Part shown: piece by piece, positions 24,710 through 35,786 of the stretch
How the letters are laid out: each line of letters begins with the position of its first letter
How positions within the stretch are numbered: position 1 is the stretch's first letter
Source of the DNA: Antedon mediterranea
Taxonomy: Eukaryota; Echinodermata; Crinoidea; Comatulida; Antedonidae
Assembly (NCBI RefSeq): GCF_964355755.1
Contig: NC_092672.1
Span: 11,528,501 to 11,592,500, forward strand
Direction: 5' to 3'
DNA: 64,000 nucleotides
The notes under the pieces: generated by a model
What the model saw: the letters and a program-made list of their open reading frames with translations, nothing else
Databases searched by the model: none
Told to the model about the DNA's origin: nothing
Made by a program: the position numbers and the translations under genes

Positions 24710-27700
24710 TGACTGGATCCCCGCTGAAAGATAAGGCTTCAATTTTGGCTACTTGTGATTAATATTTGTTATTCAGCTAATTTTGTATCTTTGTTTACCG
24801 TGAGTTACATTTTTCTCAAGATATTGAGATGTGGGTCCATAATTTCACTTATGCTACACTATACATACAGTATTAAATAACAAAATTCAGCACTATGTAA
24901 CGTATAGCCTATGTGCTGCATGTCATAGGATGGCATGCATAAACTTTATGCCCACAGCGTACCTGCATGTTGCGTAAAAAAATTAAATGTCGAGAAAATT
25001 ATCTTTTATCACAATGATCACCTGTAATTTGTCAAAGTGGGTCTAGTTATTGAAAGATATTTCACTGGCTTTATTACTTTGGGAAATCAATTAATTGAAT
25101 TATATTCTATTCGATGACGAAATGAAGATTGGAATCGTAATACCAAAAAAAAGCAATTTCCAATCTTTTAATCTACAAAACAAAAATCAAATTCTACAAT
25201 TATATTATTAACATCATAGTATTTATTTTACAGAAGCTCTCATGGGAAAACCCAACACGGACGCCACGCGGTTGGTGGCACAATGACAAACGTAAACACC
25301 TGCGCAGTGCGTCTAGACGCAATGATCTTTATCAATATATAATAATTGACCGAATGTACATTTGTTTCACTTTATATGGTTGATTTCAGAGCGAATTCGG
25401 TTTTAATTTCTGCCCTAAGCTAAGAATTATGTACATTTGTTGTTTCATCAATTTTGCCAGGTCTCTAGGTCTGGCTTGACTGTAGCATCTGTTCTGGACG
25501 CAGACCGATGTCTCCCTACATTGATTACTCTAACGGTTTTTAAGAGCCCCGTGACATTTTCACCGAATAACCAACTAATAATATTACGATGAAACCGAAA
25601 GAAGGACATTTTGTCATTTTCACCGCATTCGAATACCGTATATTAAAAGAAGGAAAAACAGTGAATTCAATCCAACTATGCGGAGTCGCGTTTACGAGCC
25701 AACATGAAACGATTCACTTGTTTTATCGCAAACATTCTCCCCACCGTACCCCTCCATCTCCATCCATACCATCCGAGTCTATCAGATAGATAGCTTTTTG
25801 GAAACTGGGAAAATGGCAGTCTAAAAATGTTTTCGGTTCTCTATTCCAACTTCCCAGATCTTCTCCATGCATCATCATGACGTTTGATAAGTATTCGAAC
25901 AGGTAAACTTACCTGTATATTTTCACTGTTGATTTTCAGCCGGGAAACGCCATAACAATTGTAAGTGTAGGCCTAATGGCACCTCAGCAATAATTTGAAT
26001 CATTAAAGCTCGGGGTCCTTGTCCTGCCTTCAAATTGTTATAGGCCCTCTTTCGGGATCGTGTAGGAATAATGATTGCAAAAATAGAAGTTTAAAATCTT
26101 ACCTTTTCCAAAGTGTTTGACTGTTAATCAACCTAATACGAGACGTAATTTTCTGGATTTTTTTTACGGTCAACAATGGTATCAGAATACCTCATACCGG
26201 TGTCGTAATATAAATGCATTGATATGTAAATGAACAATTGTATTTTTTTATTCAGCATAGTCGACTGTAATGCAACTTCGCAATTCTGAACATTTTAGAA
26301 TGCGATCCTTTTTTAATGACCTCTTTCCATTTTAAAGGATTAGTCGGTTTCATATTATATATTTACACTGATTCTTTATAGTATTATTATATTACGTTCA
26401 TAAAAAAGCACTGGTCTAACCACTTGTTAAAATAAAGCCCATGTGAGTCAAAAAAGAATATTTTCTGGTCAAGAGGGGCACAGAAGCATTAATGCCTTAA
26501 GTTTAGTATAATAGGTAGGTAGAATAACAACATTTCATAGCAGTTATAACTGTAATATACAGGCGTTTTGACATCGTTCTTTTCTAGGATTTACAGTCCA
26601 AAATAATAATAGACCTAATAATAATAAAAGGATACCCTATTGTAGCCTTGATGATTTTTCTCTGGCGCCGGAAAAATGTAGGATAACACGGGTTAATTTT
26701 GAAACGTGACTTTGATTGAAAATCTTAGAAATCGAACAAGGTGTTATCTCCTAGAAAATGACAATGAAAACAATAAGTAAGATGAGGTGTATTTCATTTA
26801 CTCAGCTGGATCCATTTAGACAATGCACACCAGACGATGATTTTAATTTGATTTTTTTTAATCTATGTATTTTAACGGTACGGTACCTTGTCAATCATTT
26901 GCTGTGAAATTAAATTTATCGTTATCAAATGCCTGTAATCAGCAGCAAATTTGGATATCACCGTCCTAATTTATTAGGTCTATTAAAATAAAACTGTTTG
27001 GGTTTTCGATTTATTTGCTTGTTGTTTAGTTTATAAAAGCAAGAGATATAGCTATACATTAGTTATTTCATTTTTAGGTCTATAATTAGATTTATTTATT
27101 TATTTATTTTATTTTATAGACATTATCTATGTCTTTAGATAATATGCTTTAGCCTACTGTAGCTACCCCACATAAACCTTAGATTACTCCCTTCAATATT
27201 AAAGTTTTAGCTCTAAGTTCGAGAACATTGTAATTCACAATTACATGAAGAAGGTAGAATGTGTGACATTATGGTTGAAACCATTGATAGGGTTATTCTT
27301 CAACTATTAACTTTTACTTGGTCAATCAACAACAAGAAATCTGTTGTATAAAATACATACAATATCAAGTAGCGTCATTTTTCCCGAGGGCCACTTGACT
27401 TGTTAACACCATGTAACCTATACGCAACCCACACTTGTTAGAAGCCGGAGGTGAAATACCATCAAGTCACAGCATCAGGCCTACATATTGAGGTAGTTAA
27501 TACCACAGAATAAGGTCAAGTGCAATTATCTATAACACAATTTCTGTCCCGTTAAAAACTATACGGTGTGAACTTTTAAAACAATTTATTAAAAGGACTA
27601 AACAAGCCAAGCCAAGCTAAGGATTTTTATAAAGAGGGAGAAACTGAAGAATATATAGATTTTGTCCTGCTGACTATGTACAATTTTCAAAAATAATTTT

Positions 27701-29062
27701 CTAATAGTACATGAAAACTATGAAATATGGTTGAAATAATGCAACAGAATTTATTTCACCACAACGCATTTTTATAAGGTACCTATTATTACGTACATAT
27801 TAAAAGTCTAGACAAATCCAGGTAGGGAAATAGGATTTTTGAAATATAATGGCCGCCAAAGGCAAAAATGCCAAAAAAGGGACAAAAAGACAAAAATGAA
27901 AGATCTAATTCCACTTTATAACCATTTTGACAATGATTTATATATTTTTTTACAGTTTCGAAGATCTGAACACATTATTGTAAGCGTTGTTAATTAGAAA
28001 ATGGCCGCAAAACAAATGTTTAAGTATCTAGATTTCCCTGATGTTATAATATATTATTATAATATGTAATGATGAGGGCGACAAACAAATAGACAAACAT
28101 ACAACGATCAGATGAAGGCACCCTTGTACAATTTAAGAGGTCATGATATTAATTTAGAGAAATTAAAAGATGCCGAACACTTTTTAGATATGTATGTAAA
28201 CATTACTACGGGTTCAACAATGATATCAATGACACGGAAATTAACGCTTGTCGGCTTTTTCACTACTACGGTACCTTTACAAAATGATGATTTAATATTA
28301 TATAGTGATAGTGAATTAATGTTACACTCAACATAGGGTTTGTTTAAAAAAATACCAAAATACACGAATTATTATTGAATTAACAATTCCATGTTCACAT
28401 TTCTGAGATTCATTCTGCTAAACATGTTTTTTTGTTACCACTTCCGAATGGCCTCCCGAACAAATATAATCTAAACAAACATAGGACACATATTATTACT
28501 ACAGTATAGTAGGCCTGCATTGAATTAATATTATGAGGATACTTTCGTGATCCAACAAAGTGCCAATTCACATGTGGTTGGCCAGAGTTAAAACATAAAT
28601 TGTCCCTCTCCATCCTTTCCACTCATAACATTGCTCCATCATGAAAAAGTGTTTTTTTTTTGTATAGTGATGTCTCCTGAACAAGGGTGTCACAAGGCAA
28701 ATCTATAATAATATACACCGTAGCATTGGTCTTACGTTTCCTTAAAGATGTATTGTCCCCCAAAATCATGAAAAATAAAGATTTTTAAAATCGGACTTTG
28801 AATAGGCCATTTTGCAGTTTTAATGAAGTTGTTCACTTCCATAAGATAAACGGGGGAAAACAATTATTTGACCTATAAAAAGACAAAATAAACAGTTAAA
28901 TTACCCCAAAACTCATTGTCTTCCAGACAATTTGACCATTTTTTGCTTTAAATTACATTTTTCTCAGGTAAATAAATTTTTTTCAGACCCAATTTTTTGT
29001 GAGAGTGAATAACTATTATGTGACATTAAAATGACATAAAATGACAAGTATTTTTAAATAAA
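24710..29062. other. non-coding; microexon-like site and microsatellite
   Basis: Contains a (TTTA)n run at 27091-27115. A 21-nt interval at 25940-25960 is bracketed by TTGATTTTCAG and GTAAGTG. Open frames at 25589-25789 and 28112-28336 have no recognised family. Confidence 0.4.
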
Positions 29063-29100
29063 TTAGAAATAGTTTCATTTAAAAATGAAACTATTTCTAA
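29063..29100. repeat. perfect 18-bp hairpin
   Basis: TTAGAAATAGTTTCATTT, two A, then its exact complement. An almost loop-free palindrome just before the purine-rich tract. Confidence 0.7.
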
Positions 29101-29156
29101 ATTATACAAGCCTGATTTATTTTAAAGGTTTTTGACGGAGACCTAATCATTTTCAA

Positions 29157-30052
29157 AATGTAAATAATTGAAAGCGAGCGAAGGCAGAGGAGAATGACAA
29201 AAAGGAAAGGGGATAATAGGAAAGGAAGGAAAATTTGAAAAGGGCGCAGAGTAGCATGGTAAAGGGAGAATGAGAAAAGTAGGAGAATGGAAAAATGGAG
29301 GGGAAAAGAAAGGAGAAGAGAATGGAAAATGGAATAGAATGGAACATTAAGAGTATAATGGGAAGGAGAGCAAACGAAAGTGAAGAAGAATAAGAAGGGC
29401 AAAACGGTAGAATGGGAAGAAAATGAAAAGGAAGTGTAACGTCATGGAATAAAACTGAAACGAGAGGAATGAAAGAAAGAAGAACAAGAAACAAGGAATG
29501 AGGGAAATGTAGGAGAATGGAAAGACAATTGGTAAGAAGGTAATGAGAAATAGAGAAGGGGAAGAAGAATATAATGGGAAGAGAACGGGAAAGAAAGAAA
29601 TGGAAAACTGAGTAGAATGGGAAGAAGATCTAGAGTGAATGGAAACAATGTTGGAGAATTGGAAAGGCAGTACAATGGACAGAGAATGAGAATTAAGGAG
29701 ATGAATTGGAAGTGAATAAGAATAAAAATGGCGGAGAATAGGAAGTGTAGAAAAATGTGAAGGAAAGAATATAGTGATGGGTTGAGAAGAAAAAGAATGA
29801 AATTGGAAAGGGAGTTGAACCGGAATGGAGAACTTAAGATGAATGGACACATTGGAGAAAGTTGAGAACAACGAATTATAAAGTTGAACGTGAAGAAGTA
29901 GAGATTGGGAACGGGTATGTAATAATAATGGGAGTGTAATACAAAGGAGAGGAGAAAGGGTAAAGGAGAAGATCATTTGGTAGGAGAATTGTAGGGGAAA
30001 TGGTATGAAAAGGCAAGTATAATTAGGCGACGAGAAAGAGAATAGAAAGGGA
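29157..30052. repeat. purine-rich tract (plus strand)
   Basis: About 900 bp dominated by GGAGAATGGAAAA, GGAAGAGAATG and similar words, with few pyrimidines other than T in AATG. The minus strand therefore has long Ser/Phe/Leu-rich open frames (up to 209 codons) without biological meaning. It ends only a few bases before the first array sequence. Confidence 0.85.
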
Positions 30053-30058
30053 ATACAA

Positions 30059-30066
30059 CGCTGCCA
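30059..30066 (+). pseudogene. 3' remnant of a tRNA-Leu gene at the array edge
   Basis: CGCTGCCA followed directly by the usual spacer (ATATAATTTTACCAGCTC). Everything 5' of it is replaced by the purine-rich tract, so the array was cut inside a gene. Confidence 0.75.
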
Positions 30067-30170
30067 ATATAATTTTACCAGCTCACTGCATAACGTACAA
30101 ATGATAATAAATGCAAAAATTCATGAGAAATACCAAAACTATTTTTCTAAATAAATGTGAAAACATTCAA

Positions 30171-30252
30171 GGTAGCGTGGCCGAGCGGTCTAAGGCGCTG
30201 GTTTTAGGCACCATTAATTTCGATAGCGTGGGTTAGAATGCCACCGCTACCA
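30171..30252 (+). pseudogene. tRNA-Leu (TAG)-like, degenerate
   Basis: Unit 1. Anticodon-stem 3' strand ACCAT, T loop TTAGAAT and T-stem GCCAC break the fold and the B box. Confidence 0.6.
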
Positions 30253-30344
30253 ATATTCTTTTACTGGCTCATTACATAACGTACAAATGATATATTGTTA
30301 TATTTCATGAGAAAACCCGAAACCATAATTAAAAGAATATTCAC

Positions 30345-30426
30345 GGTAGCGTGGCCGAGCGGTCTAAGGCGCTGGTTTTAGGCATCAGTCATTTCGATGG
30401 CGTGGGTTCGAATCCCACCGCTGCCA
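30345..30426 (+). tRNA. tRNA-Leu (TAG)
   Basis: Unit 2. One G-U pair in the anticodon stem (ATCAG). Confidence 0.85.
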
Positions 30427-30529
30427 GTATTTTTGTTACCGACTCCCTACATAACGTACAAATGATATAATTTAAAAACTCATGAGAAATACAGAAACCA
30501 TTTTTCTAAATCAATGTGACAACATTCAA

Positions 30530-30611
30530 GGTGGCGTAGCCGAGCGATCTAAGGCGCTTGTTTAAGGCACCAGTCATTTCGATGGCGTGGGTTCGAATCC
30601 CACCGCTGACA
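30530..30611 (+). tRNA. tRNA-Leu (AAG), diverged
   Basis: Unit 3. Acceptor GGTGGCG/CGCTGAC has a G-A mismatch; CTTGT gives a T-C mismatch in the anticodon stem; D loop GAGCGATCTAA. Confidence 0.55.
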
Positions 30612-30703
30612 GTATTTTTTTACCGACTCCCTACATAACGTACAAATGATATATTGTAAAATTTCATGAGAAAAACCGAAACCATAATTAAACGATCATT
30701 CAC

Positions 30704-30785
30704 GGTAGCGTGGCCGAGCGGTCTAAGGCGCTGGTTTAAGGCACCAGTCATTTCGATGGCGTGGGTTCGAATCCCACCGCTGCCA
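30704..30785 (+). tRNA. tRNA-Leu (AAG)
   Basis: Unit 4. First exact AAG consensus copy: loop TTAAGGC. Confidence 0.92.
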
Positions 30786-30892
30786 GTATTTTTGTTACCG
30801 ACTCCCTACATAACGTACAAATGATATAATGTAAAAATTCATGAGAAATACCAAAACCATTTTTTGTTCTAAATAAATGTGAATACATTGAA

Positions 30893-30974
30893 GGTAGCGT
30901 AGCCGAGCGGTCTAAGGCGCTTGTCTAAGGCACCAGTAATTTCGATGGCGTGGGTTCGAATCCCACCGCTGCCA
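30893..30974 (+). tRNA. tRNA-Leu (AAG), class C
   Basis: Unit 5. Type copy of a third class: GTAGCC at positions 8-12, anticodon stem CTTGT (T-C mismatch), loop CTAAGGC, variable arm TAATTTCGATGGC. Confidence 0.7.
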
Positions 30975-31077
30975 GTATAATTTTACCAGCTCGCTACATA
31001 ACGTACAAATGATATAATGTAACAATTCATGAGAAATACCGAAACCATTTTTTCTAAATAAATGTGAAAACATTCAA

Positions 31078-31159
31078 GGTAGCGTGGCCGAGCGGTCTAA
31101 GGCGCTGGTTTCAGGCACCAGTCATTTCGATGGCGTGGGTTCGAATCCCACCGCTGCCA
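31078..31159 (+). tRNA. tRNA-Leu (CAG)
   Basis: Unit 6. Loop TTCAGGC gives anticodon CAG, the only one in the array; the rest is consensus. Confidence 0.85.
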
Positions 31160-31262
31160 ATATACTTTTACTAGCTCACTACATAACGTACAAATGATGT
31201 AATGTAACAATTCATGAGAAATACCGAAACCATTTTTTGTAAATAAATGTGAAAACATTCAA

Positions 31263-31344
31263 GGTAGTGTGGCCGAACGGTCTAAGGCTCTGGTTTTAGG
31301 CACCAGTCATTTCGATGGCGTGGGTTCGAATCCCACCGCTGCCA
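31263..31344 (+). tRNA. tRNA-Leu (TAG)
   Basis: Unit 7. GGTAGTG acceptor, D loop GAACGG (A box altered), T at position 26. Confidence 0.75.
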
Positions 31345-31435
31345 GTATTTTTTACCGACTCCCTACATAACGCACAATTGATATAATGTAAAATGTCATG
31401 AGAAATACCGAAACCATAATTAAACGATCATTCAC

Positions 31436-31522
31436 GGTAGCGTGGCCGAGCGGTCTACCCTAAGGCGCTGGTTTAAGGCATCAGTCATTTCGATGGCGTG
31501 GGTTCGAATCCCACCGCTGCCA
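31436..31522 (+). tRNA. tRNA-Leu (AAG) with D-loop insertion
   Basis: Unit 8. Five extra bases in the D loop (GGTCTACCCTAA) and ATCAG in the anticodon stem; 87 nt. Confidence 0.55.
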
Positions 31523-31627
31523 GTATTTTTGTTACCGACTCCCTACATAACGTACAAATGATATAATGTAAAAATTCATGAGAAATACCAAACCATTTTT
31601 TTTCTAAATAAATGTGAATACATTGAA

Positions 31628-31709
31628 GGTAGCGTAGCCGAGCGGTCTAAGGCGCTTGTCTAAGGCACCAGTAATTTCGATGGCGTGGGTTCGAATCCCA
31701 CCGCTGCCA
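31628..31709 (+). tRNA. tRNA-Leu (AAG), class C
   Basis: Unit 9. Same as unit 5. Confidence 0.7.
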
Positions 31710-31812
31710 GTATAATTTTACCAGCTCGCTACATAACGTACAAATGATATAATGTAACAATTCATGAGAAATACCGAAACCATTTTTTCTAAATAAATGT
31801 GAAAACATTCAA

Positions 31813-31894
31813 GGTAGCGTGGCCGAGCGGTCTAAGGCGCTGGTTTTAGGCACCAGTCATTTCGATGGCGTGGGTTCGAATCCCACCGCTGCCA
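31813..31894 (+). tRNA. tRNA-Leu (TAG)
   Basis: Unit 10. Exact TAG consensus: loop TTTAGGC. Confidence 0.92.
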
Positions 31895-31997
31895 ATATAA
31901 TTTTACTAGCTCACTACATAACGTACAAATGATGTAATGTAACAATTCATGAGAAATACCGAAACCATTTTTTCTAAATAAATGTGACAACATTCAA

Positions 31998-32078
31998 GGT
32001 AGCGTGGCCGAGCGGTCTAAGGCGCTGGTTTAGGCACCAGTCATTTCGATGGCGTAGGTTCGAATCCCACCGCTGGCA
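31998..32078 (+). tRNA. tRNA-Leu, 6-nt anticodon loop
   Basis: Unit 11. One base lost from the anticodon loop (TTAGGC); T-stem GTAGG and acceptor CGCTGGC mismatches. Probably defective. Confidence 0.45.
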
Positions 32079-32170
32079 GTATCTTTTTACCGACTCCCTA
32101 CATAACGCACAATTGATAAAATGTAAAATTTCTTGAGAAAAACCGAAACCATAATTAAACGAACATTCAC

Positions 32171-32252
32171 GGTAGCGTGGCCGAGCGGTCTAAGGCGCTG
32201 GTTTAAGGCACCAGTCATTTCGATGGCGTGGGTTCCAATCCCACCGCTGCCA
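32171..32252 (+). tRNA. tRNA-Leu (AAG)
   Basis: Unit 12. T loop TTCCAAT changes the usually invariant G57 and alters the B box. Confidence 0.7.
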
Positions 32253-32355
32253 ATATAATTTTACCAGCTCACTATATAACGTACAAATGATATAATGTAA
32301 AAATTCATGAGAAATACCGAAACCATTTTTTCTAAATAAATGTGGAAAAATTCAA

Positions 32356-32437
32356 GGTAGCGTGGCCGAGCGGTCTTAGGCGCTGGTTTAAGGCTCCAGT
32401 CATTTCAATGGCGTGGGTTCGAATCCCACCGCCGCCA
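32356..32437 (+). tRNA. tRNA-Leu (AAG)
   Basis: Unit 13. D loop TCTTA, anticodon stem TCCAG mismatch, acceptor CGCCGCC (A-C). Confidence 0.6.
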
Positions 32438-32529
32438 GTATCTTTTTACCGACTCCCTACATAACGCACAATTGATATAATGTAAAATTTCTTGAGAAAA
32501 ACCGAAACCATAATTAAACGAACATTCAC

Positions 32530-32611
32530 GGTAGCGTGGCCGAGCGGTCTAAGGCGCTGGTTTAAGGCACCAGTCATTTCGATGGCGTGGGGTCGAATCC
32601 CACCGCTGCCA
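32530..32611 (+). tRNA. tRNA-Leu (AAG)
   Basis: Unit 14. T loop GTCGAAT (T54 to G). Confidence 0.7.
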
Positions 32612-32715
32612 ATATAATTTTACAAGCTCTCTACATAACGTACAAATGATATAATATAACAATTCATGAGAAATACCGAAACCATTTTTTTCTAAATAAA
32701 TATGAAAACATTCAC

Positions 32716-32797
32716 GGTAGCGTGGCCGAGCGGTCTAAGGCGCTGGTTTAAGGCACCAGTCATTTCGATGGCGTGGGTTCGAATCCCACCGCTGCCA
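32716..32797 (+). tRNA. tRNA-Leu (AAG)
   Basis: Unit 15. Consensus. Confidence 0.92.
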
Positions 32798-32883
32798 ATA
32801 TAATTTTACCAGCTCTCTACATAACGTACAAATGATGAGAAGTACCGAAACCATTTTTTCTAAATAAATGTGAAAACATTCAA

Positions 32884-32965
32884 GGTAGCATGGCCGAGCG
32901 TTCTAAGGTGCGGGTTTTAGGCACCAGTCATTGCGATGGCATGGGTTTGAATCCCACCGCTGCCA
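32884..32965 (+). tRNA. tRNA-Leu (TAG), diverged
   Basis: Unit 16. GGTAGCA acceptor, D loop GAGCGTT, CGGGT stem mismatch, TCATTGCG variable arm, T loop TTTGAAT. Follows the shortest spacing (168 bp). Confidence 0.45.
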
Positions 32966-33057
32966 ATATTCTTTTACCGGCTCATTACATAACGTACAAA
33001 TGATATATTGTAACATTTCATGAGAAAAGCCGAAACCATAATTAAAAAAACATTCAC

Positions 33058-33139
33058 GGTAGCGTGGACGAGCGGTCTAAGGCGCTGGTTTAAGGAACCA
33101 GTCATTTCGATGGCGTGTGTTCGAATCCCACCGCTGCCA
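33058..33139 (+). tRNA. tRNA-Leu (AAG)
   Basis: Unit 17. D stem GAC, loop TTAAGGA, T-stem GTGTG. Confidence 0.6.
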
Positions 33140-33231
33140 ATATTCTTTTACCGTCTCATTACATAACGTACAAATGATATATTGTAAAATTTCATGAGAA
33201 AAGCCGAAACCATAATTAAACAAACTTTCAC

Positions 33232-33313
33232 GGTAGCGTGGACGAGCGGTCTCAGGCGCTGGTTTAAGGAACCAGTCATTTCGATGGAGTGGGTTCGAAT
33301 CCCACTGCTGCCA
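33232..33313 (+). tRNA. tRNA-Leu (AAG)
   Basis: Unit 18. D stem GAC, D loop TCTCA, loop TTAAGGA, acceptor TGCTGCC. Confidence 0.6.
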
Positions 33314-33416
33314 ACCTAATTTTACCAGCTCACTACATAACGTACAAATGATATAATGTAAAAATTCATGAGAAATACCGAAACCATTTTTTCTAAATAA
33401 ATGTGAAAACATTCAA

Positions 33417-33498
33417 GGTAGCGTGGCCGAGCGGTCTAAGGCGCTGGTTTTAGGCACCAGTCATTTTGATGGCGTGGGTTCGAATCCCACCGCTGCCA
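33417..33498 (+). tRNA. tRNA-Leu (TAG)
   Basis: Unit 19. Variable-arm loop TTTG; otherwise consensus. Confidence 0.88.
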
Positions 33499-33589
33499 GT
33501 ATATTTTTACCGACTTCCTACAAAACGCACAATTGATAAAATGTAAGATTTCATGAAAAAACCGAAACCATAATTAAACGAACATTCAC

Positions 33590-33671
33590 GGTAGCGTGGC
33601 CGAGTGGTCTAAGGCGCTGGTTTAAGGCACCAGTCATTTCGATGGCGTGGGTTCGAATCCCACCGCTGCCA
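33590..33671 (+). tRNA. tRNA-Leu (AAG)
   Basis: Unit 20. D loop GAGTGG, a better match to the general A box. Confidence 0.9.
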
Positions 33672-33774
33672 ATATAATTTTACCAGCTCACTACATAACG
33701 TACAAATGATATAATGTAACAATTCATGAGAAATACCCAAACCAGTTTTTCTAAATAAATGTGGAAACATTCAA

Positions 33775-33856
33775 GGTAGCGTGGCCGAGCGGTCTAAGGC
33801 GCTGGTTTTAGGCACCAGTCATTTCGATGGCGTGGGTTCGAATCCCTCCGCTGCCA
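33775..33856 (+). tRNA. tRNA-Leu (TAG)
   Basis: Unit 21. T stem CCCTC, one mismatch. Confidence 0.8.
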
Positions 33857-33961
33857 GTATTTTTTTACCGACTCCCTACATAACGCACAATTGATATAAT
33901 GTAAAAATTCATGTGAAATACCAAAACCATTTTTTTTCTAAATAAATGTAAATACATTGAA

Positions 33962-34043
33962 GGTAGCGTGGCCGAGCGGTCTAAGGCGCTGGTTTAAGGA
34001 ACCTGTCACTTCGATGGCGTGGGTTCGAATCCCACCGCTGGCA
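33962..34043 (+). tRNA. tRNA-Leu (AAG), diverged
   Basis: Unit 22. Loop TTAAGGA, stem ACCTG mismatch, variable TCACTTCG, acceptor CGCTGGC mismatch. Units 22-23 recur as 24-25 (370-bp duplication). Confidence 0.6.
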
Positions 34044-34143
34044 GTATTTTTTGTACTGACTCCATACATAACGTACAAATGATATTTAAAAATTCATGAG
34101 AAATACCGAAACCATTTTTCTAAATCAATGTGACAACATTCAA

Positions 34144-34225
34144 AGAAGCGTGGCCGAGCGGTCTAAGGCGCTGGTTTTAGGCACCAGTCATTTCGATGGC
34201 GTGGGTTCGAATCCCACCGCTGCCA
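34144..34225 (+). tRNA. tRNA-Leu (TAG)
   Basis: Unit 23. Acceptor starts AGAAGCG, two mismatches. Confidence 0.6.
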
Positions 34226-34331
34226 GTATTTTTGTTACCGACTCCCTACATAACGCACAATTGATATAATGTAAAAATTCATGTGAAATACCAAAACCAT
34301 TTTTTTTCTAAATAAATGTAAATACATTGAA

Positions 34332-34413
34332 GGTAGCGTGGCCGAGCGGTCTAAGGCGCTGGTTTAAGGAACCTGTCACTTCGATGGCGTGGGTTCGAAT
34401 CCCACCGCTGGCA
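34332..34413 (+). tRNA. tRNA-Leu (AAG), diverged
   Basis: Unit 24. Duplicate of unit 22. Confidence 0.6.
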
Positions 34414-34513
34414 GTATTTTTTGTACTGACTCCATACATAACGTACAAATGATATTTAAAAATTCATGAGAAATACCGAAACCATTTTTCTAAATCAATG
34501 TGACAACATTCAA

Positions 34514-34595
34514 GGAAGCGTGGCCGAGCGGTCTAAGGCGCTGGTTTTAGGCACCAGTCATTTCGATGGCGTGGGTTTGAATCCCACCGCTGCCA
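34514..34595 (+). tRNA. tRNA-Leu (TAG)
   Basis: Unit 25. GGAAGCG acceptor (A-G mismatch), T loop TTTGAAT. Confidence 0.65.
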
Positions 34596-34687
34596 GTATT
34601 TTTTTACCGACTCCCTACATAACGTACAAATCATATATTGTAAAATTTCATGAGAAAAACCGAAACCATTATCAAACGATCATTCAC

Positions 34688-34769
34688 GGTAGCGTAGCCG
34701 AGCGGTCTAAGGCGCGGGTTTAAGGCACCAGTCATTTCGATGGCGTGGGTTCGAATCCCACCGCTGCCA
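34688..34769 (+). tRNA. tRNA-Leu (AAG)
   Basis: Unit 26. GTAGCC and CGGGT stem mismatch. Confidence 0.65.
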
Positions 34770-34861
34770 GTATTTTTTTACCGACTCCCTACATAACGTA
34801 CAAATGATATATTGTAAAATTTCATGAGAAAAACCGAAACCATTATTAAACGATCATTCAC

Positions 34862-34943
34862 GGTAGCGTGGCCGAGCGGTCTAAGGCGCTGGTTTAAGGC
34901 ACCAGTCATTTCGATGGCGTGGGTTCGAATCCCACCGCTGCCA
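34862..34943 (+). tRNA. tRNA-Leu (AAG)
   Basis: Unit 27. Consensus; first of the units that recur 2741 bp downstream. Confidence 0.92.
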
Positions 34944-35050
34944 GTATTTTTGTTACCGACTCCCTACATAACGTACAAATGATATAATGTAAAAATTCAT
35001 GAGAAATACCAAAACCATTTTTTTTTCTAAATAAATATGAATACATTGAA

Positions 35051-35132
35051 GGTAGCGTAGCCGAGCGGTCTAAGGCGCTTGTCCAGGGCACTAGTAATTT
35101 CGATGGCGTGGGTTCGAATCCCACCGCTGCCA
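35051..35132 (+). tRNA. tRNA-Leu body with AGG (Pro) anticodon
   Basis: Unit 28. Class C body; loop CCAGGGC gives anticodon AGG and replaces the invariant T33 by C. Stem CTTGT/ACTAG keeps one mismatch. Confidence 0.55.
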
Positions 35133-35239
35133 GTATAATTTTACCAGCTTGCTACATAACGTACAAATGATATAATGTAACAATTCATGAGAAATACCGA
35201 AACCATTTTTTCTAAATAATTAAATGTGAAAACATTCAA

Positions 35240-35321
35240 GGTAGCGTGGCCGAGCGGTCTAAGGCGCTGGTTTTAGGCACCAGTCATTTCGATGGCATGG
35301 GTTCGAATCCCACCGCTGCCA
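35240..35321 (+). tRNA. tRNA-Leu (TAG)
   Basis: Unit 29. T-stem ATGGG (A-C at the base). Confidence 0.8.
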
Positions 35322-35424
35322 ATATACTTTTACTAGCTCACTACATAACGTACAAATGATGTAATGTAACAATTCATGAGAAATACCGAAACCATTTTTT
35401 GTAAATAAATGTGAAAACATTCAA

Positions 35425-35506
35425 GGTTGCGTGGCCGAGCGGTCTAAGGCTCTGGTTTTAGGCACCAGTCATTTCGATGGCGTGGGTTCGAATCCCACCG
35501 CTGCCA
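35425..35506 (+). tRNA. tRNA-Leu (TAG)
   Basis: Unit 30. GGTTGCG acceptor (T-T mismatch), T at 26. Confidence 0.7.
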
Positions 35507-35598
35507 GTATTTTTTTACCGACTCCCTACATAACGCACCATTGATATAATGTAAAATGTCATGAGAAATACCGAAACCATAATTAAACGCTCATTCAC

Positions 35599-35680
35599 GG
35601 TAGCGTGGCCGAGCGGTCTAAGGCGCTGGTTTAAGGCACCAGTCATTTCGATGGCGTGGGTTCGAATCCCACCGCTGCCA
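35599..35680 (+). tRNA. tRNA-Leu (AAG)
   Basis: Unit 31. Consensus; first gene of 6.5-kb block copy 1. Confidence 0.92.
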
Positions 35681-35786
35681 GTATTTTTGTTACCGACTCC
35701 CTACATAACGTACAAATGATATAATGTAAAAATTCTTGAGAAATACCAAAACCATTTTTTTTCTAAATAAATGTGAATACATTGAA

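Noticed and set aside
24452-24742. Three overlapping open frames with GRLC/GATL or SPHRK repeats
   Set aside because: Minisatellite reading through because its 16-bp unit cycles the frame.
27950-27992. 24-nt interval between TTTTTTTACAG and GTAAGC as a microexon
   Set aside because: Weaker sites than the 25940 case and no neighbouring exon support.
29097-29976. Overlapping minus-strand open frames of up to 209 codons, Ser/Phe/Leu-rich
   Set aside because: Produced by the purine-rich tract; no domain, no codon structure, several frames open at once.
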